From: Planctomycetota bacterium
Lineage (GTDB): Bacteria; Planctomycetota; UBA1135; UBA2386
Direction: 5' to 3'
DNA: 54,238 bases
NCBI GenBank assembly: GCA_019636245.1
Contig: JAHBXX010000031.1
Location: 1-54,238 of the forward strand
The notes below the pieces were generated by a model. The model did no database searches. It had not been told where the DNA came from and was given only the letters and a program-made list of their open reading frames with translations. Below, in pieces: positions 8,410-18,900 of this stretch (within the stretch, counting starts at the first letter, position 1; each line of letters starts with the position of its first letter). The position numbers were made by a program, and so were the translations under genes.

Positions 8410-10140
8410 ATGATCGACGCCCCCGCCACTCGCGCGCCGACCAGGGCCCACCCGCACGGGTCGCCCCACGGCTCCATGCCGCCATGGCTGCGCTACTTCA
8501 GCCTGCTGCGCCCCGAAGCGCGCGACGTGGTGACGATCGTCGTCTACGGCGCCGCCGGCGCGGTGCTGACGCTGGCCGTGCCGCTGACCGTCGACGCGCT
8601 GGTCAGCAACATCATGTTCGGCACGCTGCTGACCCCGCTGGTCGTGCTGGTCGGCGTGCTGCTCGGCTGCCTGGTGCTGCACGGCATCCTGCGCGCGCTG
8701 CAGATCGACGTCGCCGAGGTCATCGAGCGACGCATCTTCGTCCGGGTCGCCGGCGACCTGGCATGGCGCCTGCCGCGGGTGCAGATCCGCGCCTTCGACA
8801 CCCGCTACGGCCCGGAGCTGGTGAACCGCTTCTTCGACACCGTCACGCTGCAGAAGACGACGTCGAAGCTCGTGATCGGCACCACCAACGTCATGCTGCA
8901 GAGCGGCGTCGGCATGACGGTGCTGGCCTTCTACCACCCGTTCCTGCTGATCCTGGCCGCGTTCCTGCTGCTGGCGGTGCTGTTCATCGTCTTCGTGCTC
9001 GGCTGGCGCGGCGTGCGCACGGCGATCGGCGAATCGATCGCCAAGTACGAGGTCGCCGCCTGGCTGCAGGAGATGGCGCGGCACACGACCGCGTTCTGCA
9101 CCCACGGCGGCGCCGAGTTCGCGCGGCAGCGCACCGACCTGCTCGTCGGCAAGTACGTCAACGCCCGCCGCACCCACTACCGGATCTGGCTGCGGCAGGT
9201 CTGCAGCACCCTCTTCCTGCAGGTGATCGCCAGCACCGCGGTGCTCGGCATCGGCGGCTGGCTGGTGATCGACCAGCAGCTGACCCCCGGCCAGCTCGTC
9301 GCCAGCGAACTGATCGTGACCGCGGTCGTCGCCAACGTGACCAAGTTCGCCGACGTGATGAAGGACTGGTACGACGCCTGCGCCGCCGCCGACAAGCTCG
9401 GTCACCTGATCGACCTGCCGCTCGAGCGCCAGACGGGGGCCGAGCTGCCCGCGGGCGGCGGCGGCGTCGGCATCGAGGTGCACGGCGTCACCTGCGGCCA
9501 TCCCGCCAGCCCGCAGTCGCTGCACGAGTTCAACCTGTCGGTCCGACCAGGGGAACGCATCGCCCTCGTCGGCTCGACCGGCGGCAGCGCCTCCTACCTG
9601 CTCGACGTGCTGCTCGGCCTGCGTGAACCCCTGCACGGCCACGTCACCGTCGAGGGCCTCGACCTGCGGCAACTGCGCCTGGACTCGACGCGCGACGTGT
9701 TCGCGCTGGTGCACGGCACCGAGCTCGTCGAGGGCTCGATCCTCGACAACCTGCGCTTCGGCCGCGAGAACATCGGCCCCGACCAGATCCGCGACGCCCT
9801 CGAGGCGGTGGGCCTGTGGGACGACGTGCTCGAGCTGCCGCTCGGCCTCGACACCCAGCTGTCGAACCGCGGCCAACCGCTGTCCAGCGGACAGGCCAGC
9901 CGGTTGATGCTCGCCCGCGCGATCCTGGGCGAGCCACGGCTGCTGCTGCTGGACGGCGCCATCGACGTGCTGACGCCGACGGTGCGCAAGCGGGTCCTGG
10001 CGCACCTGTTCGACCGCCGGCACCGCTGGACGGTGCTGATCGTCACGCAGGAACCCGACGTCGTCGCGGCCTGCGACCGCCACATCGATTTCGAGGCCGA
10101 GGGCGCGCCATCCGCCGGGCCACGCGGGAGCGACGCATGA
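8410..10140 (+). CDS. ABC exporter-like membrane protein with a degenerate (probably inactive) ATPase domain
   Basis: Half-transporter of 576 aa resembling type I secretion and peptide ABC exporters. A transmembrane domain (about residues 25-330) is followed by a nucleotide-binding domain (about 350-570). Every catalytic position of the NBD is altered. Walker A reads GSTGGSAS at 388-395, with Ala394 in place of the Lys. The Q-loop Gln is His435. Walker B is LLLLDGAID, with Gly516 in place of the catalytic Glu. The H-loop His is Gln547 (VTQ). The signature survives as LSSGQ. It therefore looks unable to hydrolyse ATP. It is followed by HlyD- and TolC-like genes overlapping by 4 bp, so it still belongs to an export operon. 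The start is the ATG reading MIDAPATRAP; a TTG at 8371 is an alternative. Confidence 0.85.
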   Translation: MIDAPATRAPTRAHPHGSPHGSMPPWLRYFSLLRPEARDVVTIVVYGAAGAVLTLAVPLTVDALVSNIMFGTLLTPLVVLVGVLLGCLVLHGILRALQIDVAEVIERRIFVRVAGDLAWRLPRVQIRAFDTRYGPELVNRFFDTVTLQKTTSKLVIGTTNVMLQSGVGMTVLAFYHPFLLILAAFLLLAVLFIVFVLGWRGVRTAIGESIAKYEVAAWLQEMARHTTAFCTHGGAEFARQRTDLLVGKYVNARRTHYRIWLRQVCSTLFLQVIASTAVLGIGGWLVIDQQLTPGQLVASELIVTAVVANVTKFADVMKDWYDACAAADKLGHLIDLPLERQTGAELPAGGGGVGIEVHGVTCGHPASPQSLHEFNLSVRPGERIALVGSTGGSASYLLDVLLGLREPLHGHVTVEGLDLRQLRLDSTRDVFALVHGTELVEGSILDNLRFGRENIGPDQIRDALEAVGLWDDVLELPLGLDTQLSNRGQPLSSGQASRLMLARAILGEPRLLLLDGAIDVLTPTVRKRVLAHLFDRRHRWTVLIVTQEPDVVAACDRHIDFEAEGAPSAGPRGSDA

Positions 10141-11567
10141 GCGGCCCCAACCACCCATACCCCGCGCTGCAGCTCGAGGCGCTGGCGCTCGCCGGCCGCC
10201 GGCCGTTCGCGCGCCGCATCGGCCACCTGTTGCTGGTGCTGCTGGTGGCGGCCCCGTTCGTGCTGGCCTTCGCGCCATGGCAGCAGAACCTGCGCGGCGA
10301 GGGACGGGTCATCGAGTACGACCCGGTGCACCGACCGATGCCGCTGCAGGCGCGCACCGACGGCGTGATCCTCAAGTGGCACGTGCGCGAGGGCCAGCAG
10401 GTGCAGGCGGGCGATCCGATCGTCGACCTCGCCGACAACGATCCGCGCATCCTCGAACGCCTGCAGGAGCAGCTCGAGGCCGCGGCGCGCAAGCGCGACG
10501 CCGCCCGGCGCAAACGCGACACCTACGACGCCCGCATCGGCGAGTCCGAACGCGCCCGCGAGGCGGCGATGCAGATGGCCGACGACGAGATCGTCGCCGC
10601 GCAGCAGGCCGTCGAGGTGGCGCGCCAGGCGCTGCGCGCGGCGGAGGAGAACGCGAAGTTCCGCCGCGTCAACCTGCAGATGTGGTCGGGCCTGGTCGAG
10701 GACCGCATCGGCGCCGGCATCGAACTCGAGAACGCCCGCCAGCAGCTGGCCGTGGCCGAGGCCGAACTGGTCGCCCGGCAGGCCGCGGTCACCGCCGCCG
10801 AGGCCACCGAACGGGCCCGGCGCAGCGCCCGCCTGCGCGTCGAACGCGACGAACAGGCCAAGGTGCAGTCGGCCAAGGCCGACCGCGACGCCGCCGAGGG
10901 CGAGGTGGCGGAGGCCGAGGGGGCGATCCTGCGGCTGCAACGCGATCTGGAGCGGCAGAAGCAGCAGCAGCTGACGGCGCCGATCGACGGCTTCGTGCAG
11001 AACCTGCTCGCCAACGGACAGGGCGGCGGCTTCGTCAAGCAGGGCACGCCGCTGGCCATGCTGGTGCCGGCCACGCGCCAGCTCGCCGTCGAGCTGTGGA
11101 TCGACGGCAACGACATCACCTTCATCGATGCGGGCCGGCACGTCCGTCTGCAGTTCGAGGGCTGGCCGGCGATCCAATGGGTCGGCTGGCCGTCGGCGGC
11201 GATCGGCACGTTCGGCGGCCGGGTCGCCTTCGTCGACCGCTTCGACGACGGACGCGGGTTCTACCGCGTGATGGTGCTGCCCGACGAACGGCCGTTCCGC
11301 GAGCCCGAAGGGCCGGTCGTCGACTGGCTGCGCCGGGTGCTGACGTTCGAGAAGGTCAGCATGGCCGAGAACCCGCACCAATGGCCCGGCGATCCCTACC
11401 TGCGGCAGGGCGTGCGCACGAAGGGCTGGATCGTGCTCGACCGCGTCTCGCTCGGCTTCGAGATCTGGCGGCAGCTCAACGGCTTCCCGCCGACGGTCCG
11501 GCGGCCGGCCACGAGCCTTGCCGACCCGGGCGGCGCCGACGGCAAGGGCGCCGGCGAGGGCAAATGA
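10137..11567 (+). CDS. HlyD-family periplasmic adaptor (membrane fusion protein)
   Basis: Adaptor of 476 aa that would bridge the inner-membrane exporter and the TolC channel. It has one transmembrane helix at about residues 23-43 (HLLLVLLVAAPFVLAFA) and a biotinyl-lipoyl half (LQARTDGVILKWHVREGQQV...GDPI). A long alpha-helical hairpin rich in Ala/Glu/Arg follows (about 100-280), then the second lipoyl half (LTAPIDGFVQNLL...VKQGTPLAMLVP) and a beta-barrel region. The ATG overlaps the upstream stop (ATGA), and its own stop overlaps the next start (ATGA), so the three genes are translationally coupled. The substrate is unknown and no RTX or bacteriocin-type gene is adjacent. Confidence 0.93.
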   Translation: MSGPNHPYPALQLEALALAGRRPFARRIGHLLLVLLVAAPFVLAFAPWQQNLRGEGRVIEYDPVHRPMPLQARTDGVILKWHVREGQQVQAGDPIVDLADNDPRILERLQEQLEAAARKRDAARRKRDTYDARIGESERAREAAMQMADDEIVAAQQAVEVARQALRAAEENAKFRRVNLQMWSGLVEDRIGAGIELENARQQLAVAEAELVARQAAVTAAEATERARRSARLRVERDEQAKVQSAKADRDAAEGEVAEAEGAILRLQRDLERQKQQQLTAPIDGFVQNLLANGQGGGFVKQGTPLAMLVPATRQLAVELWIDGNDITFIDAGRHVRLQFEGWPAIQWVGWPSAAIGTFGGRVAFVDRFDDGRGFYRVMVLPDERPFREPEGPVVDWLRRVLTFEKVSMAENPHQWPGDPYLRQGVRTKGWIVLDRVSLGFEIWRQLNGFPPTVRRPATSLADPGGADGKGAGEGK

Positions 11568-13096
11568 CCCGCGCCGACCGAACGCTGTCGTTGCCGGGAC
11601 TGCTGCTGCTCCTGGGCGGCTGCGCCCTCGACCGCTACGAGCCCGGGCCGCTCGATCCCGGCTTCCGGCCGCCGGTCGGCTCCGGCCTGGTGCCGCCGGC
11701 CGCCGCCGAGGCGGCCGACACCCAACCGGTGGAACCGTCCCAGCGACCGCAACCCCACGGGCCGCTCGCGCTCGACGAGGTGCTGGCCGCGGTCACCGAG
11801 CGCTACCCGCCCTACCTGAGCACGCTGCTCGAGCGCGACCTCGCCTCCGGCCGGCTGCTGCAGGCGATGGGCAGCTTCGACACCCGAGTGTCGGCCCGCC
11901 TGGGCAGCCAGGCGCTCGGCTTCTACGAAGCGAACACCTTCGGCGCCCTGCTGCAGCAGCCGCTGACGACGGGCGACACGATCTACGGCGGCTACCGGGT
12001 CAGCGACGGCTTCCTGCCGGCCTACGACAAGGCCCGCACCCAGGACAACGGCGAACTGGTGTTCGGCGGCCGGGTGCCGCTGTTCCGCGACCGCGCGATC
12101 GACCAGCGCCGCGCGAGCGTGCGGCAGGCGGAGATCGACGTCGGCCTGGCCGACCCGCTGATCGCCCGCGCCCGCATCGACTTCGTGCGCGCCGCGGCGC
12201 GCACCTACTATGCCTGGGTCGCCGCCGGCCGCCGGCTCGGCGTCGCCCGGGAGCTGCTGCAGCTGGCGACCGACCGGGTCGGCGACCTCGAGCGCGCGGT
12301 CGACCGGCAGTTCCTCGCCCCGATCGAGGTCACCGACAACGAGCGCCTGATCGCGCAGCGGCAGGTGTTCGTGGTGCGCGCCGAACGCCTGCTGCAGCAG
12401 ACCGCGCTCGAGCTGTCGCTGTTCCTGCGCGACGTCGACGATGCGCCGGTCGTGCCCTCGCCCCAGCGGCTGCCCGGCGATCTCGCGCTCGCCGCGCCGC
12501 CAACGCCCGCCAGCCTGCAGGAGGACACCGAGGCGGCGATCCGCCAGCGGCCGGAGCTGCGGCGCCTGCAGCTGCGCATCGACCGCGTCGAGACCGACCG
12601 CCAGCTGGCCCAGAACCAGACCATGCCGAACCTCGACCTCGTCGTCGAGGCGAGCCGGTCGCTGAGCGGCCGTCCCTACACCGACATCGAGCAGGACGAG
12701 CTGTTCCTCGGCTTCGAACTCAGCCTGCCGTTGCGGCAGCGCGACGCCTACGGCCGGCTCGAACAGGCCAACGCCGCGCTGCGCCAGCTGCGCCTCGAGG
12801 AGCAGTTCGCCCGCGACCGGATCGTCAACGACATCGCCGACACCCGCTCGGCGCTGCAGGCCGCCTGGGACCAGATCGAGGCGACGCAGCGCAACACGGC
12901 GCTGGCCCGCGATCTGGTCGCCGCCGAGCGACGCGCGTTCGAGCTGGGCCGCAGCGACCTGTTCCGCATCCAACTGCGGGAGCTCGCCCTCGCGGAAGCC
13001 CAGGTGCTCGAGATCGACGCGCGGCTCGACTACCTGCGCGCCGCCGCCGACTACCGGGCGGCGCTGGGCGTCGACGGCGTGCCGCCGCCGCGCTGA
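11564..13096 (+). CDS. TolC-family outer-membrane efflux lipoprotein
   Basis: Outer-membrane channel of 510 aa completing the ABC/HlyD/TolC system. The N-terminal signal ends in a lipobox (LLLLLGGCALD), so it is probably a lipoprotein as in OprM. Two repeated alpha-helical/beta segments typical of the outer-membrane efflux family are visible. The C-terminal helical hairpin (residues about 395-500) contains the usual long charged helix and the DYLRAAADYRAALG ending common to TolC-like proteins. It shares a 4-bp ATGA overlap with the adaptor gene and is the last gene of the operon. It converges on the minus-strand hydroxylase gene 11 bp away. Confidence 0.9.
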   Translation: MTRADRTLSLPGLLLLLGGCALDRYEPGPLDPGFRPPVGSGLVPPAAAEAADTQPVEPSQRPQPHGPLALDEVLAAVTERYPPYLSTLLERDLASGRLLQAMGSFDTRVSARLGSQALGFYEANTFGALLQQPLTTGDTIYGGYRVSDGFLPAYDKARTQDNGELVFGGRVPLFRDRAIDQRRASVRQAEIDVGLADPLIARARIDFVRAAARTYYAWVAAGRRLGVARELLQLATDRVGDLERAVDRQFLAPIEVTDNERLIAQRQVFVVRAERLLQQTALELSLFLRDVDDAPVVPSPQRLPGDLALAAPPTPASLQEDTEAAIRQRPELRRLQLRIDRVETDRQLAQNQTMPNLDLVVEASRSLSGRPYTDIEQDELFLGFELSLPLRQRDAYGRLEQANAALRQLRLEEQFARDRIVNDIADTRSALQAAWDQIEATQRNTALARDLVAAERRAFELGRSDLFRIQLRELALAEAQVLEIDARLDYLRAAADYRAALGVDGVPPPR

Positions 13097-13107
13097 ACGC
13101 GCCGTCG

Positions 13108-13803
13108 TCAGCGGCTTGGCGAGTGCGCGTCGCGGCCGGGCGGCGCGGGCGCCGCGGGCAGGGTGCCGAACACGGCATCCCACAGCGGCGACGTGACGCC
13201 GAAGCGCTGGTCCGGCGTCGCATGGTGGTGCAGCAGGTGGTGGCGCTTGAGCCGTTTGCCGATCGCCCCCGGCATCGGCAGGTGGTGCGTCGCATAGTGC
13301 AGCAGGTCGTAGACCAGATAGCCGGACAGGAACCCGGCGAACACCGGCGCGAGCCACGCCGGGGCGGCCAGCAGGCCCACGATCACGGCGTCGAACAGCA
13401 GGTAGAACAGCACGGCGAGCGGGATGCTGACCACCGGGGGCATCACCAGCCGCGCCGGATCCCAGGGCTGCACGTGGTGGATGCCGTGGAAGAGGAACAC
13501 CAGCCGGCGCAGCCACGGCGCGGGCTCGCGCGGCGCGAAGTGGAACACGAACCGGTGCAGCACGTACTCCACCAGGGTCCACACCAGCAGCCCGGCCGCG
13601 AACGCGACCGCCAGCCGCAGGCCGGTCATGCCGGTCGCCGGCGGCGCGCCGACCGCCGCCGCCAGGAACCAGGCGATCACGGGCAACCACACCACGACCA
13701 CGACCAGCGGGTGGACCCGGGTGAACACCTCCAGCCAGTCGGCCTGGAAGAGGCGGATGCGGGGTTCCCGCCGGCTCTGGGGCTCGAACTTCACGCGCGG
13801 CAT
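13108..13803 (-). CDS. Fatty acid hydroxylase/sterol desaturase superfamily protein
   Basis: Integral membrane di-iron hydroxylase-like protein of 231 aa. Hydrophobic segments at about residues 32-52, 60-78, 110-135 and 138-158 surround the diagnostic histidine clusters. These are HRFVFH (HX4H), HGIHH (HX2HH), HYATHH and HHLLHHH, which in this superfamily bind the di-iron centre. The size and the HXXHH spacing fit fatty acid 2-hydroxylase/C-5 desaturase-like members acting on lipid acyl chains. The exact substrate cannot be read from sequence. The start is MPRVKFEPQ; the open frame extends further upstream but without similarity. It is divergent from the dienelactone hydrolase gene, with 114 bp between the starts. 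Confidence 0.87.
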   Translation of the reverse strand: MPRVKFEPQSRREPRIRLFQADWLEVFTRVHPLVVVVVWLPVIAWFLAAAVGAPPATGMTGLRLAVAFAAGLLVWTLVEYVLHRFVFHFAPREPAPWLRRLVFLFHGIHHVQPWDPARLVMPPVVSIPLAVLFYLLFDAVIVGLLAAPAWLAPVFAGFLSGYLVYDLLHYATHHLPMPGAIGKRLKRHHLLHHHATPDQRFGVTSPLWDAVFGTLPAAPAPPGRDAHSPSR

Positions 13804-13917
13804 TATCGAAACTCCACCGGACACGACAAGCAGGCGACCCGGCTGGCGCCCGGAGGACCCGGCCGACGGAACCGACAACCGCATTGCAGGGCGATGCCGC
13901 CGCGCGATCATGCCGCC

Positions 13918-14727
13918 ATGAACTGGCGATCCTGGCTGGCCGTCCTGTCCGGCGTGGCGTTCCCCGGGTGCGCATCGGGCCCTGGTCCGGGCGACCACGA
14001 CATCCGCACCGAGACCCTCCACTACGACGCCGGCGGCGCCCGCTGCACCGGCCATCTCTTCTACGATGCCCGTCGCCTGGGGCCGCGGCCCGGAGTGCTG
14101 GTCGTGCACGAATGGTGGGGCCTCAACGACTACGTGCTCCGGCGCGCGCGCATGCTGGCCGAGGCCGGCTACGTCGCGCTCGCGCTCGACATGTACGGCG
14201 ATGGCAAGCAGGCGGCGCACCCCGCGGACGCGCAGAAGTTCGCCGCCGAGGTGTTCGCCAACCTGGCCGCCGCCAAGGCCCGCTTCACCGCCGCGAAGGA
14301 CCTGCTGCAGCACCATCCGTACACCGACCGAGAGCGCATCGGCGCGATCGGCTACTGCTTCGGCGGCGCGATCGTGCTCGGCATGGCGCGCGCCGGCATG
14401 GACCTCGACGCGGTCGCCAGCTTCCACGGCAACCTGGCCACCGAGCAGCCGGCCGCGAAGGGGCAGGTCAAGGCGCGGATCCTGGTCTGCCACGGCGGCG
14501 ACGACGAGTTCATCCCGCAGACCCAGATCGACGCCTTCCAGCAGGAGATGGCCGCGGCGGGCGCCGACCTGACCTTCGTCGCCTACCCGGGCGCCAAGCA
14601 CGGCTTCACCAGCAAGGAGGCTTCGGACAACGGTCGCAAGTTCGGCTTGCCGCTCGCCTACGACGCCAAGGCCGACGTGGACTCCTGGCGGCTGCTGCTC
14701 GACTTCCTGGCCGAGACCTGGAAGTGA
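13918..14727 (+). CDS. Dienelactone hydrolase family protein, exported
   Basis: Alpha/beta hydrolase of 269 aa. The nucleophile elbow GYCFGG places Cys147 as nucleophile, with Asp195 (or Asp196) in HGGDDEF and His228 in AKHGF as the rest of the Cys-Asp-His triad typical of dienelactone hydrolases. The VVHEWWGLNDY segment is the conserved oxyanion-region motif of the family. An N-terminal hydrophobic signal ends at FPGC, so the protein may be a lipoprotein or periplasmic. No other aromatic ring-cleavage genes are adjacent, so a general esterase role is as likely as chlorocatechol metabolism. The ATG at 13918 (MNWRSW) was preferred because it begins the signal peptide. Confidence 0.9.
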   Translation: MNWRSWLAVLSGVAFPGCASGPGPGDHDIRTETLHYDAGGARCTGHLFYDARRLGPRPGVLVVHEWWGLNDYVLRRARMLAEAGYVALALDMYGDGKQAAHPADAQKFAAEVFANLAAAKARFTAAKDLLQHHPYTDRERIGAIGYCFGGAIVLGMARAGMDLDAVASFHGNLATEQPAAKGQVKARILVCHGGDDEFIPQTQIDAFQQEMAAAGADLTFVAYPGAKHGFTSKEASDNGRKFGLPLAYDAKADVDSWRLLLDFLAETWK

Positions 14728-14798
14728 GGCCGGGACCTCCCCCGGCGCACGGCCGCACCGCTATCCTGCGCCGAGCATCCTCGCCAGGAGCAGCCACC

Positions 14799-15968
14799 AT
14801 GGGTATACGAACGCTCGCGCTGTCGCTCGTGCTGTGTGGGTCCGGGATGGCCCAGCAAGGCGCCGCGGCGCCCGACACGACCAGCCAGGACAAGGCCGGC
14901 GCCGGCGCCCTGCGGCGCACGTTCGTCGAGCCCGCCGTGGATCGAGCCACGCTGCAACTGGCAGCGGCCCACGTCGGCAGGAGCGGCGCCGAGGGGAGGG
15001 CCCGCTTCATGGCGATGCTGCGCGACTTCGCCGCGCACGCCCCCAGGCCCGCCGACACGCCGGCCGGCGCCGGCGAGTCCGCCGCCGCCGCCGAACTGCC
15101 GGCCGAGACGAGTTCGTGCATGACCGACGCGGTGACCGGCACACCCGAGCAGCGTCGCGAAGCGCTGGCGAAGCTCGGGCGCCAGGACGCCGTCGGCCGT
15201 CAGGCGCTGGCCCGCCTGCACGAGCGCGGCACCGCGATCCTGCAGCGCTGCCTCTGGTCCTTCGTGCGCACCAAGTTGGCGACGAACGCGATCTACGCCG
15301 GTCAGTTCGACGAACTGCGCGACTACCAGCCCGAGGCCGCGGCCGTGCTGCTGGAATGGAGCCGGACGCCACCCAAGGAAGCCTCGCCGCCGGGCCCGTT
15401 CCGCGCCGCGTGCGTGCGCGCCCTGCGCGACGTGTTGCCTGGCGAGCAGCCGGCCGCGCTGCGGCGGAACCTCAGCCGGCTCGCGCTGCAGGCGCAACGC
15501 GAGGGCGACGAGGATCTGTTCGTGACCACGGCGTGCGCCTTGCACCAGTTCGGCGATCCGGCGCTGTTCGACCAGCGGCGGGCCGAAGCCGAGCGGCAGG
15601 CGCAGACGGAGGATCCGCAGCAGCGGCTCGCCGCCACCAACACGCTGGCCGCCCTGCACTACCAGCTGCGGCAGTACGAGGTCGCCGCCACGCACTTCCA
15701 GCGAGCCGTCGAGCAGCTCGAGCAGGCCGACCCGAAGTCGCTGTCGCTGGCCAACAGCTGCTACAACGCCGCGTGCGCGCTCGCCCTCGCCGGCAGGACC
15801 GACGACGCCTTCGCGTTCCTCGACCGGGCCCTGCGCCACGGCTCCGCGTCCCACCAGCTGTCGAAGGCGATGCTCGACGAGGACCACGACACGCGCAGCC
15901 TGAAGGCGGATCCCCGGTTCGCGCAGATCCTGCAGCGCTACTTCGGACCGCACGGCGAGCCGCGGTAG
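14799..15968 (+). CDS. Secreted TPR-like helical protein of unknown function
   Basis: Protein of 389 aa with a short signal peptide (MGIRTLALSLVLCGSGMA, cleavage before QQG). AGGAG lies 8 bases upstream of the ATG. The middle is Ala/Arg-rich and helical. The C-terminal part (about residues 270-385) resembles TPR units: AATNTLAALHYQLRQYEVAATHFQRAV, then NSCYNAACALALAGRTDDAFAFLDRAL. The final DEDHDTRSLKADPRF is the ending seen in many bacterial TPR-terminal repeats. No catalytic motif was recognised. It precedes the large kinase by 30 bp on the same strand and could be co-transcribed with it. Confidence 0.8.
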   Translation: MGIRTLALSLVLCGSGMAQQGAAAPDTTSQDKAGAGALRRTFVEPAVDRATLQLAAAHVGRSGAEGRARFMAMLRDFAAHAPRPADTPAGAGESAAAAELPAETSSCMTDAVTGTPEQRREALAKLGRQDAVGRQALARLHERGTAILQRCLWSFVRTKLATNAIYAGQFDELRDYQPEAAAVLLEWSRTPPKEASPPGPFRAACVRALRDVLPGEQPAALRRNLSRLALQAQREGDEDLFVTTACALHQFGDPALFDQRRAEAERQAQTEDPQQRLAATNTLAALHYQLRQYEVAATHFQRAVEQLEQADPKSLSLANSCYNAACALALAGRTDDAFAFLDRALRHGSASHQLSKAMLDEDHDTRSLKADPRFAQILQRYFGPHGEPR

Positions 15969-15998
15969 GGAACGACGCGCGGCCGCTACCATGCCGCC

Positions 15999-18900
15999 AT
16001 GAGCGCCTCCGAAGGCACCGCGCCGGACCCGCAGCTGCAGCGGCTCAACGACCTGCTCGCCGAGTGCATCCTCGCCCTCGAGCAGGAAGGCGAGCACGCG
16101 ATCGAGCCGATCCTCGCGCGCGCGCCCGACCTGGCCGAACGGGCACGCTCGCGCCTGCGCGGCCTGCGCAGCTCCGGCCTGCTCGCCGAACCGCACCGCG
16201 ACCCGGAGCGCATCGGCCCCTACCGGGTCCTGCAGCGGCTGGGCGCCGGCGGCATGGGCACGGTCTACCTCGCCGAGCAGAAGGACACGCTGGCGCGCCG
16301 CGTCGCCGTCAAGGTCGTCAAGCCGGGCATGGACTCGCGCGAGGTGCTGGCCCGCTTCGCCGTCGAACGCCAGGCGATGGCGATGCTCGACCACCAGAAC
16401 ATCGCCAAGGCCCTCGACGCCGGACAGACCGAGGATGGCAGACCCTACCTGGTGATGGAGTACGTCTCGGGGCTGCCGATCACCCGCTACTGCGACGAAC
16501 GGCGGCTCGGATTGGCCGCGCGAATCGAGCTGTTCTGCCTGGTCTGCGAGGCGGTGCAGCACGCCCACCACAAGGGGCTGATCCACCGCGACCTGAAGCC
16601 GTCGAACATCCTGGTCGCCGACCGGGAGGGCCGCCCATGGCCGATGGTCATCGACTTCGGCGTCGCCAAGAGCCTCGGCGGGCGGCTGTCCGACCAGAGC
16701 CTCGTGACCTTGCGCGGCCACCTGCTCGGCACGCCCGAGTACATGAGTCCCGAGCAGGCGGCGAACGACCTCGACGTCGACACCCGGACCGACGTGTTCA
16801 GCCTCGGCGCCGTGCTCTACGAGTTGCTGACCGGCACGCTGCCGATCGATTCGTCGCGCCTGCGCCGCGCCAGCTCGGGCGACCTGCCGCGCCTGCTGCG
16901 CGACTCGGAGGCGCCGGCGCCCTCGCGCCGCATCACCAGCGCGGGCGCCGCGCCCACCGGGGCGGCGGAACGCCGGCAGACCGACGACCGCCGGCTTCGC
17001 CGCCGCCTGCGCGGCGACCTCGACTGGATCACGCTGCGGGCGCTCGAGCGCGACCGCAACCGCCGCTACGGCATGCCCGGCGAGCTGGCCGCCGACCTGC
17101 AGCGCCACCTGCGCCGCGAGCCGGTGCTCGCCGGACCGCCGAGCCTCGCCTACCGCTGGAGCAGGTTCATGGCCCGCAACCGGCTGCCCGTGGCCTCGGC
17201 GGCGGCGGTGCTGCTGACCCTGGTCGCCGGACTGATCGTCAGCGTGCGCGCCTTCCGCGCCGCAGCGGCGAGCGCCATGCAGGCGGAGGCCGACTTCGCC
17301 AGCGCCATGGCGGCGATCGATCGCCTGGTGTTCTTCGGCGACCAGCGCCTCGTGGCCGAGCCGCAGATGGACGACGTGCGCCGGCACCTGCTGACCGACG
17401 CCCTGCAGTTCTACGAACGTCTCGCCCAGACGCGCAGCGAGGAGCCCAGGCTGCAGCAACGCATCGCCGTGGCGGCGCTACGAGCCGGTCGCATCCACTA
17501 CCTGCTCGGGGACAACGCGGCGGCGCTGCGGGCGCTGGACGCCGCGGCGGAGCGCGCGCGGCACCTGCCTCCGGGCATCCCGCCGCACCCGGCCCTCGAC
17601 GGCATCGAGCTGATGCGCGGCCAGGTGCTGCTCGCCTTCGGCCGCCAGGCCGAAGCCGAGGCCGCCTTCCGCGCCGCCGCCGGAGTCTACGCACGGCGCG
17701 CAGGGGAGGCCGACGGCGATCCGACACGGGACCGCAACCACCTCTTGGCGCTGAGTCTCCTGGCTCGCAACGTGCGCCAGCACGACGCGCAGTCGGCCCG
17801 CAGCACCTTCGACGAGGCCATGGCCGTGGCGGCGCCGTGGCTCGGCGGCTCACGCGGCGACACCCGCGAGTTCGGCGTCGCCGCCAGCATCGCCGTCCAG
17901 CACGCGACCCTGCTCGCCGACCTCGGCGACCTCGCCGCCGCGCGGTCGCAGGTCGAGGCTCTGTACGTCCCCCTGACGGCCGAGTGGGTCCGCCGTGCCG
18001 AGCGCGAGCGCGAGGACCTGTTGGCGCCCGTGCACGAACTGGGATCACTCTGCGGGCGGCTGGGAGCGCGCGCCGAGGCCATGCAGCTGCTGGAGTACGC
18101 CGCCGAGCACCAGCGCTGGGTCTGCGCCACGCACCCGGCGAAGGCCGGCGGCCCGCGACTCCTGGCGCTGGTGCTCAGCGCGCTCGCCGACGTGCAGGTC
18201 GCCGACAACCGGTTCGGGCCCGCGCGCACGACTGCCGCCGAAGCCGCCCAGGTGGCCGACCAGATGCTGCTGCGCTTCGACGACGCATCGAACCGCAACC
18301 TCGTCGGCAGGGTGCACGTCAACCGCGCCCGCGTGCAACTGGCGCCGCGCGCGCTCGGCGGCGAGGTCGACGCGCTCGCAGCCGAGGCCTCGCTGGCGCG
18401 CGGCATCGGCCTGCTCGAAGCCCTGCCGACGGAGCTGCGGCAACAGCGGGACACGCGCCTGTCGCTGGCCGGCGCCTGGTCGATGCGCGCCGACAACCAC
18501 CGTGCCGCCGGCGACCGTGCGGCGGCGAAGGCGGCGACGGAGCGCACGCTCGACGAGTTCACCGCCATCGCGGCGGCCCACCCCGAGCAGATCCAGGTGC
18601 GCGCCTCGCTGGCGGAACGGCGCTGCGCCCTGGCCACGCTGCTGCTCGACGACCAGCAGTGGGAACGCGCGCTCGAACTCGCCGCGGCCGCCGAGGCAGA
18701 TGCGCCGGCCATCGAGGCGGCCACGCCGACGATCCGGCCGGGCACCTTCGCCCGCGCCGCCGCCCGGATCCGCCTGCTGGCCCATGCCGGCCGCGCCGAC
18801 GTCGACGCCGCGCTCGCCGAAGTCCGGCGCCCCTCCGACATCGAGCGCGACTGGAGCGGCCACCGGCAGAAGGCCGAAGCGCTGGTCGCGCTGGCCAGGA

